Assembly (NCBI GenBank): GCA_038212445.1 | Contig: JBBQUM010000002.1 | Span: forward strand, 1 to 64,000 | Direction: 5' to 3' | From: TMP-7 sp038212445 | GTDB taxonomy: Bacteria; Acidobacteriota; Terriglobia; Bryobacterales; Bryobacteraceae | Length of the DNA: 64,000 nucleotides | In this document: piece after piece, positions 26,396-35,266 of the stretch | Numbering within the stretch: the stretch's first letter is position 1 | Layout of the letters: every line of letters begins with the position of its first letter | Position numbers and translations under genes: made by a program | Notes under the pieces: generated by a model | The model's database searches: none | Told to the model about the DNA's origin: nothing | What the model saw: the letters and a program-made list of their open reading frames with translations, nothing else

Positions 26396-27000
26396 TCTTC
26401 CTCTTCATTTAAGCTTCCAGCGCGACGATTGAACCTCGTCATGGCCTTTTCGACGCCTTCAGCAATTACGGATTCCACGGCCTCCCGCGCACGGAAAACC
26501 ATTTCCTCCACTTCCTTCTGCTGCCCGCGCTTAAACGGCGCGAGCACGTACTCCGCGCCATCCCGAAGTGGATGTCCGGGATGGATTCCCAGGCGTACCC
26601 GGGGAAACTCGTTGGTGCCCACCGCGGCAATCATGCTCTTCATGCCGTTGTGACCGGCGGCCGAACCTCTCGCCTTGATCCGCATCGAAGTCCACGGCAA
26701 ATCCAGCTCGTCGTAGACCACCAATACCTGCGAGGGTCCGATTCCGTACCGCTCCCGCAGCCCCTTTACCGCCGTGCCGCTGAGATTCATGAATGTCTGC
26801 GGTTTAGCCAGGACTACAGGCTTGCCTGAAACGGCGCCCAAGCCAACGAGCGCCGTATTCTCTTTTCTGGTTACCCGAATGCCGTTGGCTTCCGCCAGCG
26901 CATCGATCACCAGGAAACCGAGGTTGTGCGGCGTGTTCGAATATTCTGCCCCGGGATTACCGAGGCCGACCACCAGAAACGAATACTCGCCACTCTCCAC
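26392..27000 (-). CDS. pth: Peptidyl-tRNA hydrolase
   Basis: A 202-residue enzyme that frees tRNA from prematurely released peptidyl-tRNA. VVGLGNPGAEYSNTPHNLGF carries the conserved Asn and catalytic His (about 25); LAKPQTFMNLSG and VVYDELDLP (catalytic Asp) and GSAAGHNGMKSMI are also present. Translation appears to begin at GTG 27000, 15 bp after the rplY stop; no better ATG is in frame. A few extra C-terminal residues are charged (RRAGSLNEEEE). Confidence 0.97.
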   Translation of the reverse strand: MESGEYSFLVVGLGNPGAEYSNTPHNLGFLVIDALAEANGIRVTRKENTALVGLGAVSGKPVVLAKPQTFMNLSGTAVKGLRERYGIGPSQVLVVYDELDLPWTSMRIKARGSAAGHNGMKSMIAAVGTNEFPRVRLGIHPGHPLRDGAEYVLAPFKRGQQKEVEEMVFRAREAVESVIAEGVEKAMTRFNRRAGSLNEEEE

Positions 27001-27015
27001 ACGACACCGGGGCCG

Positions 27016-27687
27016 TTACTTCTTCTTCTTATCGTCGGCGGGCGCTTCTTCTTCCTTCTTGCCCTTCTTAACCACTTCGGGTTCGGCAACGGCCTCGACA
27101 ACGTCGGTGGCTGCCACTTCCTCAGCCTTGAGAGCCACGACGTGAGCAATGACGGCATCGGCCGGGCTCAGCAGCTTCACAGACTCAGCGAGAGCCAGAT
27201 CGGCGGCGCGCACGTTGGCGCCGATCATCAACTCGGTAACATCCACGTCGAAGAACTCCGGAATGTCGTCCGGGAGGCATTCGATTTCCACTTCGCGCGT
27301 GATCAGCTCGAGCAAACCGCCCTGCAGCTTAATGCCCTTGGCTTCGCCGGTGATATGGATCGGCACCTTAACGACGATGCGCTTGGTGAGATCGATCCGC
27401 TTCAGGTCGACGTGAAGAATGTTCTCCTTCACCGGATCGTTGAGCCAGTCGACGATCATAACCGGGGTGTTCTCCACGCCCGTGACATCGAGATTGAAAA
27501 TCGTGTTGGAGCCGGTGCCAGAACGGAGAATCTTTGCCACATCCTTGGGGCTGATGGCGATGGAAACTGCGTCCTTGGCGGCGCCATAGACGATGGCGGG
27601 GGCAAAACCCTTGACCCGGAGACGGCGCGCTTCGTTCTTGCCGCGGGTTTCACGCGTCGTGGCGGTGATGGTGATATCTTTTCTCAT
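27016..27687 (-). CDS. rplY: 50S ribosomal protein bL25/general stress protein Ctc
   Basis: A 223-residue 5S rRNA-binding protein of the long TL5/CTC type. The N-terminal L25 domain (TATTRETRGKNEARRLRVKG and FAPAIVYG) and the C-terminal TL5 beta domain (VEIECLPDDIPEFFDVDVTE) are present, followed by an acidic/Lys tail (KKGKKEEEAPADDKKKK). The start at 27687 gives the conserved N-terminus; an upstream frame extension is not protein-like. It lies between prs and pth, a common bacterial arrangement. Confidence 0.97.
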   Translation of the reverse strand: MRKDITITATTRETRGKNEARRLRVKGFAPAIVYGAAKDAVSIAISPKDVAKILRSGTGSNTIFNLDVTGVENTPVMIVDWLNDPVKENILHVDLKRIDLTKRIVVKVPIHITGEAKGIKLQGGLLELITREVEIECLPDDIPEFFDVDVTELMIGANVRAADLALAESVKLLSPADAVIAHVVALKAEEVAATDVVEAVAEPEVVKKGKKEEEAPADDKKKK

Positions 27688-27783
27688 TTTCTTCTCTCTT
27701 CTGTTGCCAGGACACCGGACAGCCGTGAGACTTCCGGACACTGGCCAAACGAACCCAAATCTCCAGCGGACAAGCCGCGCATC

Positions 27784-28728
27784 CTACACAAACAAGGTGC
27801 TGACGCTACCATCCTCGTGAATCGACTGGATGGCCTGCGCCAGCAGCGGAGCTACCGACAGCACGCGTATACGGCTGCACTTGCTCGCGTTACCGTTCAG
27901 CGGAATCGAGTTGGTGACAATCACTTCCTCAATCCCCGATTTCTCAATCCGTTCCACCGCCGGCCCGGACAGCACGGCGTGCGTGGCACATGCCCGCACA
28001 CTGGCCGCTCCCTGGGCAAGCAGCGCCTCGGCGCCTTTCACCAGCGTCCCGGCCGTGTCGATCAAATCGTCCACAATCAGGCAATGCTGGCCTTGCACAT
28101 CACCGACGATATGCATCACCTCGGCGACGTTCACTTCTTCCCGGCGTTTATCGATGATGGCCAGCGGCGCATCCAGTCGCTTGGCGAAAGCCCGCGCGCG
28201 TTCCACACCGCCTGCGTCGGGCGATACAACCGTAAGGTCGTCACCCTTCATCGGATAGAAGTAGTCGATCATCACCGGGGTCGCAAACAAATGATCCACC
28301 GGTACGTCGAAGAACCCTTGAATCTGCGCAGCGTGTAAATCGAGCGCCAGGATCCGGTTGGCGCCGCCTCTTTCGAGCAGGCTGGCCACCAGCTTCGCCG
28401 AGATTGGCATGCGCGGCCGGTCCTTACGGTCCTGCCTTGCATACCCATAATAGGGTAACACTGCGGTAACCCTTTGTGCTGAAGCGCGCTTGAGCGCGTC
28501 CATCATCAGCAGGAGTTCCATCAGGTGTTTATCCACAGGCGTGCACGTGGGCTGGACCACAAATACGTCGGCACCGCGCACATTCTCCTGGATTTGCAGG
28601 TGAATTTCGCCGTCTGAAAACTGCTTCACGTGAACCGCGCCGATGGCACAGCCGAGCGTCGCGCAAATTTCTTGCGCAAGCGCCGGGTTGGCGTTGCCTG
28701 TAAAGATCTTCAGTCGCTCAAATCTCAT
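27784..28728 (-). CDS. prs: Ribose-phosphate pyrophosphokinase (PRPP synthetase)
   Basis: A 314-residue enzyme making PRPP from ribose 5-phosphate and ATP for purine, pyrimidine, His, Trp and NAD synthesis. LKIFTGNANPALAQEI, VLPYYGYARQDRKDRPRMPI, ALDLHAAQIQGFFDVPVDHL, VSPDAGGVERA and the PRPP loop VDDLIDTAGT are all conserved. The start at 28728 overlaps the ispE TGA as ATGA; the longer frame start at 28758 would overlap 34 bp. Its substrate is supplied by the pentose phosphate enzymes encoded at 43-46 kb. Confidence 0.98.
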   Translation of the reverse strand: MRFERLKIFTGNANPALAQEICATLGCAIGAVHVKQFSDGEIHLQIQENVRGADVFVVQPTCTPVDKHLMELLLMMDALKRASAQRVTAVLPYYGYARQDRKDRPRMPISAKLVASLLERGGANRILALDLHAAQIQGFFDVPVDHLFATPVMIDYFYPMKGDDLTVVSPDAGGVERARAFAKRLDAPLAIIDKRREEVNVAEVMHIVGDVQGQHCLIVDDLIDTAGTLVKGAEALLAQGAASVRACATHAVLSGPAVERIEKSGIEEVIVTNSIPLNGNASKCSRIRVLSVAPLLAQAIQSIHEDGSVSTLFV

Positions 28729-29693
28729 TCTTTTGAGTACCGGCTTGGCAGAGGCCATATGTTCCCGGAAATATGCTCCTTCAACTGACCGCGCCAGATC
28801 GCCCGATAACGTCGTCGATCAATCAGCGAAACCAGATGAATCTCAATCCCCTTCGAAACCGCCCACGACCCCAACGCCGCGGACGCCGCCAGTGCCTGCT
28901 GTTTCTGCTCGTACAGACCGAATACCGCCGATCCGCTTCCCGTCATCATGGCTGGACTGGCACCTGTCCCGCGTAGCCTGTTACGGATCAACTTGAGCTG
29001 CGAGTGAATTTGGAAGACAGGTCGCTCGAAGTCGTTAATACAAAACCTCTCCCACTGACGGTCCGGCTGGTCTTCCTCAATTCCCCAAACAAAGGACTGG
29101 AACCCACTAGTATCTGTTTCAACTCCCGGAGTTGTCAATTCGCGATTCAGCGCCTTATAAGCGTCGGGCGTGGAAACCTTAGTTCCCGAGGTGGCGATAA
29201 GGCCAGACTTGCGAATCGAAGCCGAAAGCGGGAAGAGTTCCGTTCCCCGCCCCACGCCGACCGCCAATCCGCCCTGCAGGAAGAAGGGCACGTCGCTGCC
29301 GAGACTGCAGGCGAGCAAGTTGAGCCTGTCCATCTCGAGCCGGACCCCTGCCAAAACCGGCAGGGCCAGCAGCACCGCAGCCGCGTTGCTCGATCCGCCG
29401 CCCAAACCGCCACCCATTGGAATCTTCTTTTCGAGAACGAAGCGGATGGTCCCGGTGACCCGCGCGGTCTCGAGCACGGCATGCGCGGCTCGTACCACCA
29501 GGTTGTCTGGAATATCAGCGCCTTCCACCGAGATGTTGGTGCGGCGTCCGGGCGTGAACTCAATTTGAAGCCGGTCAGCCAGAGAGACAGTCTGAAAGAC
29601 AGTCCGCAATTCATGGAATCTCTCGTCGCGCTTGTGCAACACCCGGAGATCCAGGTTGATTTTGGCGAACGACCGGAGCGAGCAGCGTCGCAT
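28725..29693 (-). CDS. ispE: 4-diphosphocytidyl-2-C-methyl-D-erythritol kinase
   Basis: A 322-residue GHMP kinase of the MEP isoprenoid pathway. RSFAKINLDLRVLHKRD at the N-terminus and the ATP-binding PMGGGLGGGSSNAAAVLLAL (about 95-114) are diagnostic; a late GTGASPAMMTGSGSAVFGLY motif completes the fold. The N-terminal Lys in AKINL is the catalytic-site residue. Its ATG overlaps the apt stop by one base (TAATG), and its own stop overlaps the prs start. Confidence 0.96.
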   Translation of the reverse strand: MRRCSLRSFAKINLDLRVLHKRDERFHELRTVFQTVSLADRLQIEFTPGRRTNISVEGADIPDNLVVRAAHAVLETARVTGTIRFVLEKKIPMGGGLGGGSSNAAAVLLALPVLAGVRLEMDRLNLLACSLGSDVPFFLQGGLAVGVGRGTELFPLSASIRKSGLIATSGTKVSTPDAYKALNRELTTPGVETDTSGFQSFVWGIEEDQPDRQWERFCINDFERPVFQIHSQLKLIRNRLRGTGASPAMMTGSGSAVFGLYEQKQQALAASAALGSWAVSKGIEIHLVSLIDRRRYRAIWRGQLKEHISGNIWPLPSRYSKE

Positions 29694-30208
29694 TAGTAGT
29701 GAATCAGCGAGGTGATGGCGTAGCCGTCCAATTTCGCGCGGCCACCCAGGAAATCCAGTTCAACCACAAAACCGAGACCGGCCACCTTACCGCCGAGTTT
29801 CTCCACCAACTGAGTGACGGCGACGGCCGTACCGCCAGTGGCAAGCACATCGTCGACAATCAAAACCCGCTGCCCGGGCTGGATGGCATCTTTGTGAATC
29901 TCCAGAATGTCGGTGCCGTATTCCAACTTGTATTCGATGCATTCAACCTCTGCTGGAAGCTTCTTCGGCTTGCGAACCGGAACGAAGCCCGTGCCGAGCG
30001 CGTAAGCGAGTGCGGGAGCAAAGATGAAACCACGCGCTTCAATACCGAGCACGACATCGACGCCGGCGCTGGCATAGCGCGATTTCAACGCGTCGATCAC
30101 GCCCTTCAAGCCCTTCGGCTCCTTCAGAAGAGTTGTGATGTCGTAGAAGTTGATGCCCGGCTTGGGAAAGTCCGGGACCTCCCGGATGAGTGACTTGAGT
30201 TCTTGCAT
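29693..30208 (-). CDS. apt: Adenine phosphoribosyltransferase
   Basis: A 171-residue purine-salvage enzyme converting adenine and PRPP to AMP. IREVPDFPKPGINFYDITTL at the N-terminus, GIEARGFIFAPALAY, RKPKKLPAE and the PRPP-binding loop VLIVDDVLATGGTA are canonical. Length is normal. It is the first gene of the apt-ispE-prs-rplY-pth-rpsF-rpsR-rplI run. Confidence 0.98.
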   Translation of the reverse strand: MQELKSLIREVPDFPKPGINFYDITTLLKEPKGLKGVIDALKSRYASAGVDVVLGIEARGFIFAPALAYALGTGFVPVRKPKKLPAEVECIEYKLEYGTDILEIHKDAIQPGQRVLIVDDVLATGGTAVAVTQLVEKLGGKVAGLGFVVELDFLGGRAKLDGYAITSLIHY

Positions 30209-30244
30209 GAGGCGAAATGCTATTCTAGCAACCCGCGTCCGAAA

Positions 30245-31006
30245 TCAACGTGTAAAGACGATTTCGAGCACGTTGCGAACGTAGTGCTCGTCGGCGAGAG
30301 TCTCGGTGGACTCGGCCGGAAATTCCACCAGACTCTTCATTGCCCTGGCGAGGTCCTCAAAAAGCTTAAGCCGGTCAGCAGGCTCGAGCGAATCCCGCCG
30401 CAGAATCGCCTCTAGCCCCACGGCCGCAAGTTCGGGAGTGACGCGGCGTCTCAACCGCGCGGCCAAATGGGCGTGCTCGCGCAGACTGTTGAAACGCGAC
30501 GCGTGGATCTGCGATAGGTCAGGGATCTGCAGCGTGGCTGCGCGGACCACTACCGTATTGGCCGCCAAATCTCCCAGACGCTGGGCATGCCGTGTCAGCA
30601 GACAGGCCACGCCACCCACCGCGTACAAAACCGGCAGCATGTCGACTGCTCGGATCAGGTTCCGCAGAATCACCTGGCTGGGCCGCAGGCGCAGCGCATC
30701 GCGGTCCATCACACGGATCCTCAGCGCGCGTTTACCGAGCGTTTGTCCCCGCCAAAACCACTCCAATGCGATCGCGTATCCGATCGAAATCAGGAGGTAG
30801 GTAAGCACCGTCAACGCACGAACCGCGTCGACCGAAAGCCCCGCCATTCCGCTAAGAAGATGGCCAGCCATGCCAGTGACAACGCTGATGCAGGCCAGAT
30901 CGATGCAATAGGCGAGCATGCGTGTCACCAGCCCCGCGAGCGGTACGGCGAACGCCACACCTTCGGGGGTGCGGATGGTCAGAGTGGAGTGTCGTCTGCT
31001 GTCCAT
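30245..31006 (-). CDS. RDD-family membrane protein at the end of the MoxR operon
   Basis: A 253-residue membrane protein with the RDD domain in its first half (GLVTRMLAYCIDLACISVVT; the GQTLGKRALRIRVMD motif with conserved Arg and Asp). A soluble helical C-terminus (EAILRRDSLEPADRLKLFED) follows. The start at 31006 begins with MDSRRHSTLTIRTPEG and removes an implausible 43-residue extension. The gene overlaps the SpoIIM-like gene by 28 bp and ends a ten-gene operon. RDD proteins are often linked to transport or MoxR systems, but the role is not settled. Confidence 0.88.
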   Translation of the reverse strand: MDSRRHSTLTIRTPEGVAFAVPLAGLVTRMLAYCIDLACISVVTGMAGHLLSGMAGLSVDAVRALTVLTYLLISIGYAIALEWFWRGQTLGKRALRIRVMDRDALRLRPSQVILRNLIRAVDMLPVLYAVGGVACLLTRHAQRLGDLAANTVVVRAATLQIPDLSQIHASRFNSLREHAHLAARLRRRVTPELAAVGLEAILRRDSLEPADRLKLFEDLARAMKSLVEFPAESTETLADEHYVRNVLEIVFTR

Positions 31007-31989
31007 GTTCGTCCGGCTCGACTGAGGAAAACGGTAAGTGCGATAAGCTCCACCACGCCAAAGCCAATCTTCACGGCGTAGGGAATTACAGGTTCGTGGT
31101 ACTGGGAGAAGAACGCTTCGATGATGCCCGCCCAAATGAGCATGACACCGGCGCCTCCGATCAGCGTGACCAGGGGACGGGTAACAGCGCGGAGACGTTC
31201 GCGCCGGTTACGCCTGCGGCCGTCGCCGATGAGTGCGCCGGCCAGTACGAAAGCCGCCTGTCCGGCGATCAGGATGGCGGGAATCTCGATGCTGCCATGC
31301 GGCAATAGCCATCCGGCCAGGAACGGCGCAAATCCAGCCTTCACGTAGTCGGCGGCTACGGCTCCCAGCATCACGCCGTTGTAGAACAACACGGCCACTG
31401 AGCCGACACCGAAAGTCGCCCCCAGGCCGAGAGTGAAGATCGCCACCTGCGTGTTGTGCGTCATGAGTTGCGCGGAAAACTCGCCCTTGTGGCCTTCGAG
31501 CTTCGAACTCTCTCCCTTCTGCTCGCGGGCAACACGCTCGGCAGGAGATTCGTTGAGCGCCTGGAACGGCATCAGCGCAGACTTGGCAGCCGGATCGAGC
31601 AACAAAGCGGCGGCACCGAAGGTTGTGCCGGCGATGGTGAGTGCGAGCGACAGGGCAAAGGCTCCGATGTGCGCCCGGAACGTCGCGGGGAATTCCCCGA
31701 AGAGCCAGCGTAGCGGCGACCACCGCTTGCGCGATCCGCGGGCTTCGTGAATTTCGGCATAGGCCCGCGCCAGCAGCGCTTCCAGAAATGCCTTCAGTTG
31801 CGCCTCACCGGCGATTTGCGAAGTGCGCGCCAGGCTTGCCGCACAACGCTGGTACAGGTAGTGAAATCTCGTCGCCTCTTCGAGACTCATGTCATAGCCG
31901 GGATCCTGCTCCATCTTCTGGAGGCGGCGGTCGAGTTCGTCCCAGTAGGGCTTTTCGGCGGCTGTAAAGCGATCGAGATCGAGGATCAT
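30979..31989 (-). CDS. SpoIIM/DUF95-family membrane protein
   Basis: A 336-residue integral membrane protein. A soluble N-terminal helical part (LDRFTAAEKPYWDELDRRLQ) is followed by about five to six spans, with SpoIIM-type segments such as QLMTHNTQVAIFTLGLGATF, YNGVMLGAVAADY and LLPHGSIEIPAILIAGQAAF. In spore formers SpoIIM works in engulfment. Here, next to MoxR and DUF58, it is the non-sporulation member of this family. Its ATG overlaps the DUF58 stop as ATGA. Confidence 0.92.
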   Translation of the reverse strand: MILDLDRFTAAEKPYWDELDRRLQKMEQDPGYDMSLEEATRFHYLYQRCAASLARTSQIAGEAQLKAFLEALLARAYAEIHEARGSRKRWSPLRWLFGEFPATFRAHIGAFALSLALTIAGTTFGAAALLLDPAAKSALMPFQALNESPAERVAREQKGESSKLEGHKGEFSAQLMTHNTQVAIFTLGLGATFGVGSVAVLFYNGVMLGAVAADYVKAGFAPFLAGWLLPHGSIEIPAILIAGQAAFVLAGALIGDGRRRNRRERLRAVTRPLVTLIGGAGVMLIWAGIIEAFFSQYHEPVIPYAVKIGFGVVELIALTVFLSRAGRTWTADDTPL

Positions 31990-33281
31990 ATCCGCTGTTC
32001 CTTCTTCGCAGCCAGATAGGCGGATGTGAGCACGAAGGTTAGATCGCGAGCGGCGCTGGATGCAAACCGGACGCCAGTCCGCTGCAGCGCGGTGCCGGTT
32101 TCACGCAATTTGCGCCATTCAAGATGGCCACCCAACTTCTCGTAGATACCGTCCACCGTGGACGGTGCATCGCCGTGAAATAAGGGAACGGCACCGGCCG
32201 GAGTGACGCTGATGGCATGCACCAGGTGTTGCCGTGCAATGAGCCGCACAGCCGCGAGGAACGATTCCGACTGAACCGGATCATCCAGTTCAGTGAGAAA
32301 AATGACCATTGCCCGGCGTCTCACTTGCGTCCGCAGAAATGTCATCAATTCCTGATAGTCGGGGACAACGGGTCGTGAAGCGAGCGCGAGGACCGCGTCA
32401 CGGCAGACACCGAAATGTGGCCGTCCGCTTGACGCTCGAATGAACTTGTGGACCTGATCGCTGAAAGTCACAAGGCCGAAGCGATCACCCTGACGTTGCG
32501 CGGAATCACCGCATATGAGCGCCGCGGCGATGTAGCGCTCGAGCACGGTTTCGCCGCCCGCATCCCGTCCCGACAGCCGGGACGAATCCACCACCACGTA
32601 GAGATCCTGCGAGCGCTCCACTTGGAAGACCTTGGTAACGAGGGATGCGCGGCGCGCCGTGGCCTTCCAGTTGATTTCGTCCAGCGAGTCGCCCGGGACG
32701 TACTCCCGCAGCTTTTCGAACTCACGGCCGCGACCCACCAGACGCCGCGCATTCATGCCGTTGCGCCGTGTGAGCAGCGCCGCAAGCTTCCGGTATTCGG
32801 TGGCCAGATCAGGATATACCCGGACCTCGCATTCCACCGGTTGAGTCCAGCGCACCGACCACAGTGCCATCGGCGACGGTGTTTCGCACCAGCACTCACT
32901 CAATTTGAAGACTCCTCGCGTCTGGGCGTGGAGTGTCCAGGCGGTCTGTGAAGTGCCAGCCGGAGCGATGAACTCGATAGGGTCCGCGCCCTCAAAAAGA
33001 AGGGCCCCACGCAATGGCGCGTTTGACCGCGTGTTGTTCTGGACGGTCACATCAATCGTCTGGCTTCCACGTTGCGACATGCGGACCAAAGGTGGCATCA
33101 GTACAGTCAGCAAGCGGCGCGCACGAACCCCGCTGACTGCGTCGAGCGCCGCCAGCAGCGCGATCAATGCAGCCACGAAAACCGCTAAGGCGGCCACGCC
33201 GTAGGACAGCGGAGCCACAGCAGCCGCCGGCACCACCGTCAGCGCGAACAGCCAGATCAGCCTGGAGCGAGGAACAATCAC
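31986..33281 (-). CDS. DUF58/von Willebrand-A-like protein of the MoxR cluster
   Basis: A 431-residue protein with two N-terminal membrane segments (LIWLFALTVVPAAAVAPLSY and the next hydrophobic run) and a cytoplasmic DUF58/vWA domain. The signature FEKLREYVPGDSLDEINWKA followed by RRASLVTKVF and the MIDAS-like VVVDSSRLS is clear. DUF58 proteins are thought to be clients or partners of MoxR ATPases. Translation starts at GTG 33281, overlapping the moxR stop as GTGA. Confidence 0.92.
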   Translation of the reverse strand: MIVPRSRLIWLFALTVVPAAAVAPLSYGVAALAVFVAALIALLAALDAVSGVRARRLLTVLMPPLVRMSQRGSQTIDVTVQNNTRSNAPLRGALLFEGADPIEFIAPAGTSQTAWTLHAQTRGVFKLSECWCETPSPMALWSVRWTQPVECEVRVYPDLATEYRKLAALLTRRNGMNARRLVGRGREFEKLREYVPGDSLDEINWKATARRASLVTKVFQVERSQDLYVVVDSSRLSGRDAGGETVLERYIAAALICGDSAQRQGDRFGLVTFSDQVHKFIRASSGRPHFGVCRDAVLALASRPVVPDYQELMTFLRTQVRRRAMVIFLTELDDPVQSESFLAAVRLIARQHLVHAISVTPAGAVPLFHGDAPSTVDGIYEKLGGHLEWRKLRETGTALQRTGVRFASSAARDLTFVLTSAYLAAKKEQRI

Positions 33282-34243
33282 CGTGGTACAGGCACCTCGG
33301 CGAGAATCTTGTCCACTACCTCGCGAGTCTCGAGTCCTTCCACCTCGTACTCGGGCCGCAGAATAAGCCGGTGTTCGAGCACTGGCCCGGCAAGGTCGCG
33401 AATGTCGTCAGGCGTGACGAAGTCACGGCCGGCGAGGGCGGCATGGGCGCGGCTTGCGGCAAGCAGTGCTTGAGTGGCACGCGGTCCGCAGCCCACCAGG
33501 ATGCTGTCGTGATGCCTGGTCTTGCGCACGATATCCACCAGATAGGCAATGAGCTCTTCACGGAAAGTGATCTCGTCAAGAGCCGACCGCAACTCAGTCA
33601 GTTCCCCCGTGCCGAGCATCGGACGCACGGCGCCGGCGGCCAGCATCAGTTCCGGAGCGTCAGCACCAAGCATGCGTCGCGCCAACTGCAATTCCTCGTC
33701 CCGCTCCGGCGACGTCATGATGATTTTCATCATGAAGCGGTCCTTCTGGGCTTCTGGAAGCGGATAGGTGCCCTCGTACTCGATGGGATTCTGCGTCGCG
33801 AAGACAGTGAAGTTGGGCGAGAGGATATGGGTCTCGCGGTCGATGGTGACGGCGCGCTCCTGCATCGCCTGCAGCAGTGCCGACTGTGTCTTGGCGGGCG
33901 CGCGGTTCACTTCGTCGGCCAGCAGAAACGACGTGAACACAGGTCCTTTCACCAGCGTGAATTCGCCACGCTGAAGGTTGTACATGTTCGTGCCGGTGAG
34001 ATCGGCCGGCATCAGGTCCGGCGTGAATTGAATGCGCGAGAACTCACATCCGAGCACCTGGGCGAGCACGCGTGTGAGCAGCGTCTTGGCCACGCCAGGC
34101 ACGCCTTCAATCAACGCATGATGCCCGGTGAAGATCACGATGAGCGCATGGTCAATGGCCGCGGTTTGACCAACAATCACTTTGCCGACCTCGCTCCGCG
34201 CTCCGTCCAGGATCTCTTTCAACCGCTCGATTCTGCTCTGCAT
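33278..34243 (-). CDS. MoxR-family AAA+ ATPase
   Basis: A 321-residue AAA+ ATPase of the MoxR proper/MRP group, thought to act as a chaperone-like insertase for vWA-domain or metal proteins. Walker A is GVPGVAKT (47-54), Walker B is LLADEVNR (about 107-114), and TQNPIEYEGTYPLPEAQKDRF is the sensor-1 region. It is directly followed by DUF58 with a four-base overlap and preceded, three bp away, by the DUF4350 gene, the usual order for this cluster. Confidence 0.96.
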   Translation of the reverse strand: MQSRIERLKEILDGARSEVGKVIVGQTAAIDHALIVIFTGHHALIEGVPGVAKTLLTRVLAQVLGCEFSRIQFTPDLMPADLTGTNMYNLQRGEFTLVKGPVFTSFLLADEVNRAPAKTQSALLQAMQERAVTIDRETHILSPNFTVFATQNPIEYEGTYPLPEAQKDRFMMKIIMTSPERDEELQLARRMLGADAPELMLAAGAVRPMLGTGELTELRSALDEITFREELIAYLVDIVRKTRHHDSILVGCGPRATQALLAASRAHAALAGRDFVTPDDIRDLAGPVLEHRLILRPEYEVEGLETREVVDKILAEVPVPR

Positions 34244-34246
34244 TTC

Positions 34247-35266
34247 TTACTTTTGCTCCAGGATGGATTGAATTTCGCGATAGACGCGCGGCGCATCGCC
34301 CGGCGCCGAAAGACGCGCCAGCTCACGAATGCTCGACGTGCGCGGGTCGGCGCTGGACGCCGTGCGCTCCCACTCCGCGGCACAGACCGCGATGAGCTTC
34401 GACCTGGGGATGCTGCGCTGTAACAAACGAATCATGCCCGAACGAGCCGTGAGTCCCGCGGCAGCGTCACCTTCAACGTCCCCGGCAACCGGCGGAAAGG
34501 GCGACGACACGCTCCAGACGAACAATAGCGCCGCGACCGCGACGGCGGCCAATAGCGCGTGCAGTCTGAACTTTCGCATCAGCAGCGCAACTCCGGGATT
34601 CTGCCGGACGCCGAGGTGATACTCGTCGAAAATGATGCGCGCGTTCGGCCCGACGACGGCCGCCAGAAGGTCCGCGTCGCGACTGCGGGCGAGTGCCTCG
34701 TTGGTGAATGGAAAGCTCTCGGCGCTGAGCACCAGCGACCCCTTGTTGAGCGCGCGTTCGATGACAACCGGACCCAGCCGTCCGTTCTTGAGAACCCGCC
34801 AGGATAAGTCGAGGTTGTCGAAGTAGACGAGCGTCTCGCGGGCCGTATTCCCGGCATCCACCACTGCGCTGCTCTTTCCAAAGTCCACCGTCGCTCCCCA
34901 CTTCAGACGGCTCGGGTTCAGCCGGCCGGGGCGCGTCACCGGGTTGAGTGAGAAAACCAGGCGGGCGCCGGCCACAGTCCGCGCGTCCACTTCCTTTTGA
35001 GCGTCCGACAGGCCGAAGGCGGGAGTACCCAGCAGCAGCACTGTGGCGGCGCCTGGGTCCAGACTCGCGTCCAGATTTCGCTCCACCGTTCTGCCCGGCA
35101 GCGCGCGCAGTGAGTCGTAGAATAAACGGCATCCCAGCGGATCCGTCCGAAAACTGGAATTTGGAGGATAGACCTCACCGCGCTCGAAGCTAATCCCAAA
35201 GATTCCGATCAGGCCTGCGCCAAACGCAGCCAGGATCGCGACCAGGGCCAGCGTACTAAGCTTCAT
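34247..35266 (-). CDS. DUF4350-type membrane protein
   Basis: A 339-residue protein with an N-terminal anchor (LALVAILAAFGAGLIGIFGI), an external domain of the GATase-like DUF4350 pattern (SSFRTDPLGCRLFYDSLRAL; ATVLLLGTPAFGLSDAQKEV), a second span (LHALLAAVAVAALLFVWSV) and a cytoplasmic helical tail. It sits between DUF4129 and MoxR, the position typical for DUF4350. Its start overlaps the upstream gene by 11 bp. Molecular function is unknown. Confidence 0.85.
   Translation of the reverse strand: MKLSTLALVAILAAFGAGLIGIFGISFERGEVYPPNSSFRTDPLGCRLFYDSLRALPGRTVERNLDASLDPGAATVLLLGTPAFGLSDAQKEVDARTVAGARLVFSLNPVTRPGRLNPSRLKWGATVDFGKSSAVVDAGNTARETLVYFDNLDLSWRVLKNGRLGPVVIERALNKGSLVLSAESFPFTNEALARSRDADLLAAVVGPNARIIFDEYHLGVRQNPGVALLMRKFRLHALLAAVAVAALLFVWSVSSPFPPVAGDVEGDAAAGLTARSGMIRLLQRSIPRSKLIAVCAAEWERTASSADPRTSSIRELARLSAPGDAPRVYREIQSILEQK

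Noticed and set aside
26926..28338. 470-codon open frame on the plus strand across pth, rplY and prs
   Set aside because: It runs antisense through three clearly conserved housekeeping genes, and its His/Gln-rich composition is not protein-like.
30979..31989. Sporulation function for the SpoIIM-like protein
   Set aside because: No other sporulation gene is present, and the MoxR/DUF58 neighbourhood matches the non-sporulation branch.
33167..34423. 418-codon plus-strand frame across DUF58 and MoxR
   Set aside because: Antisense shadow of genuine genes with complete motifs on the other strand.
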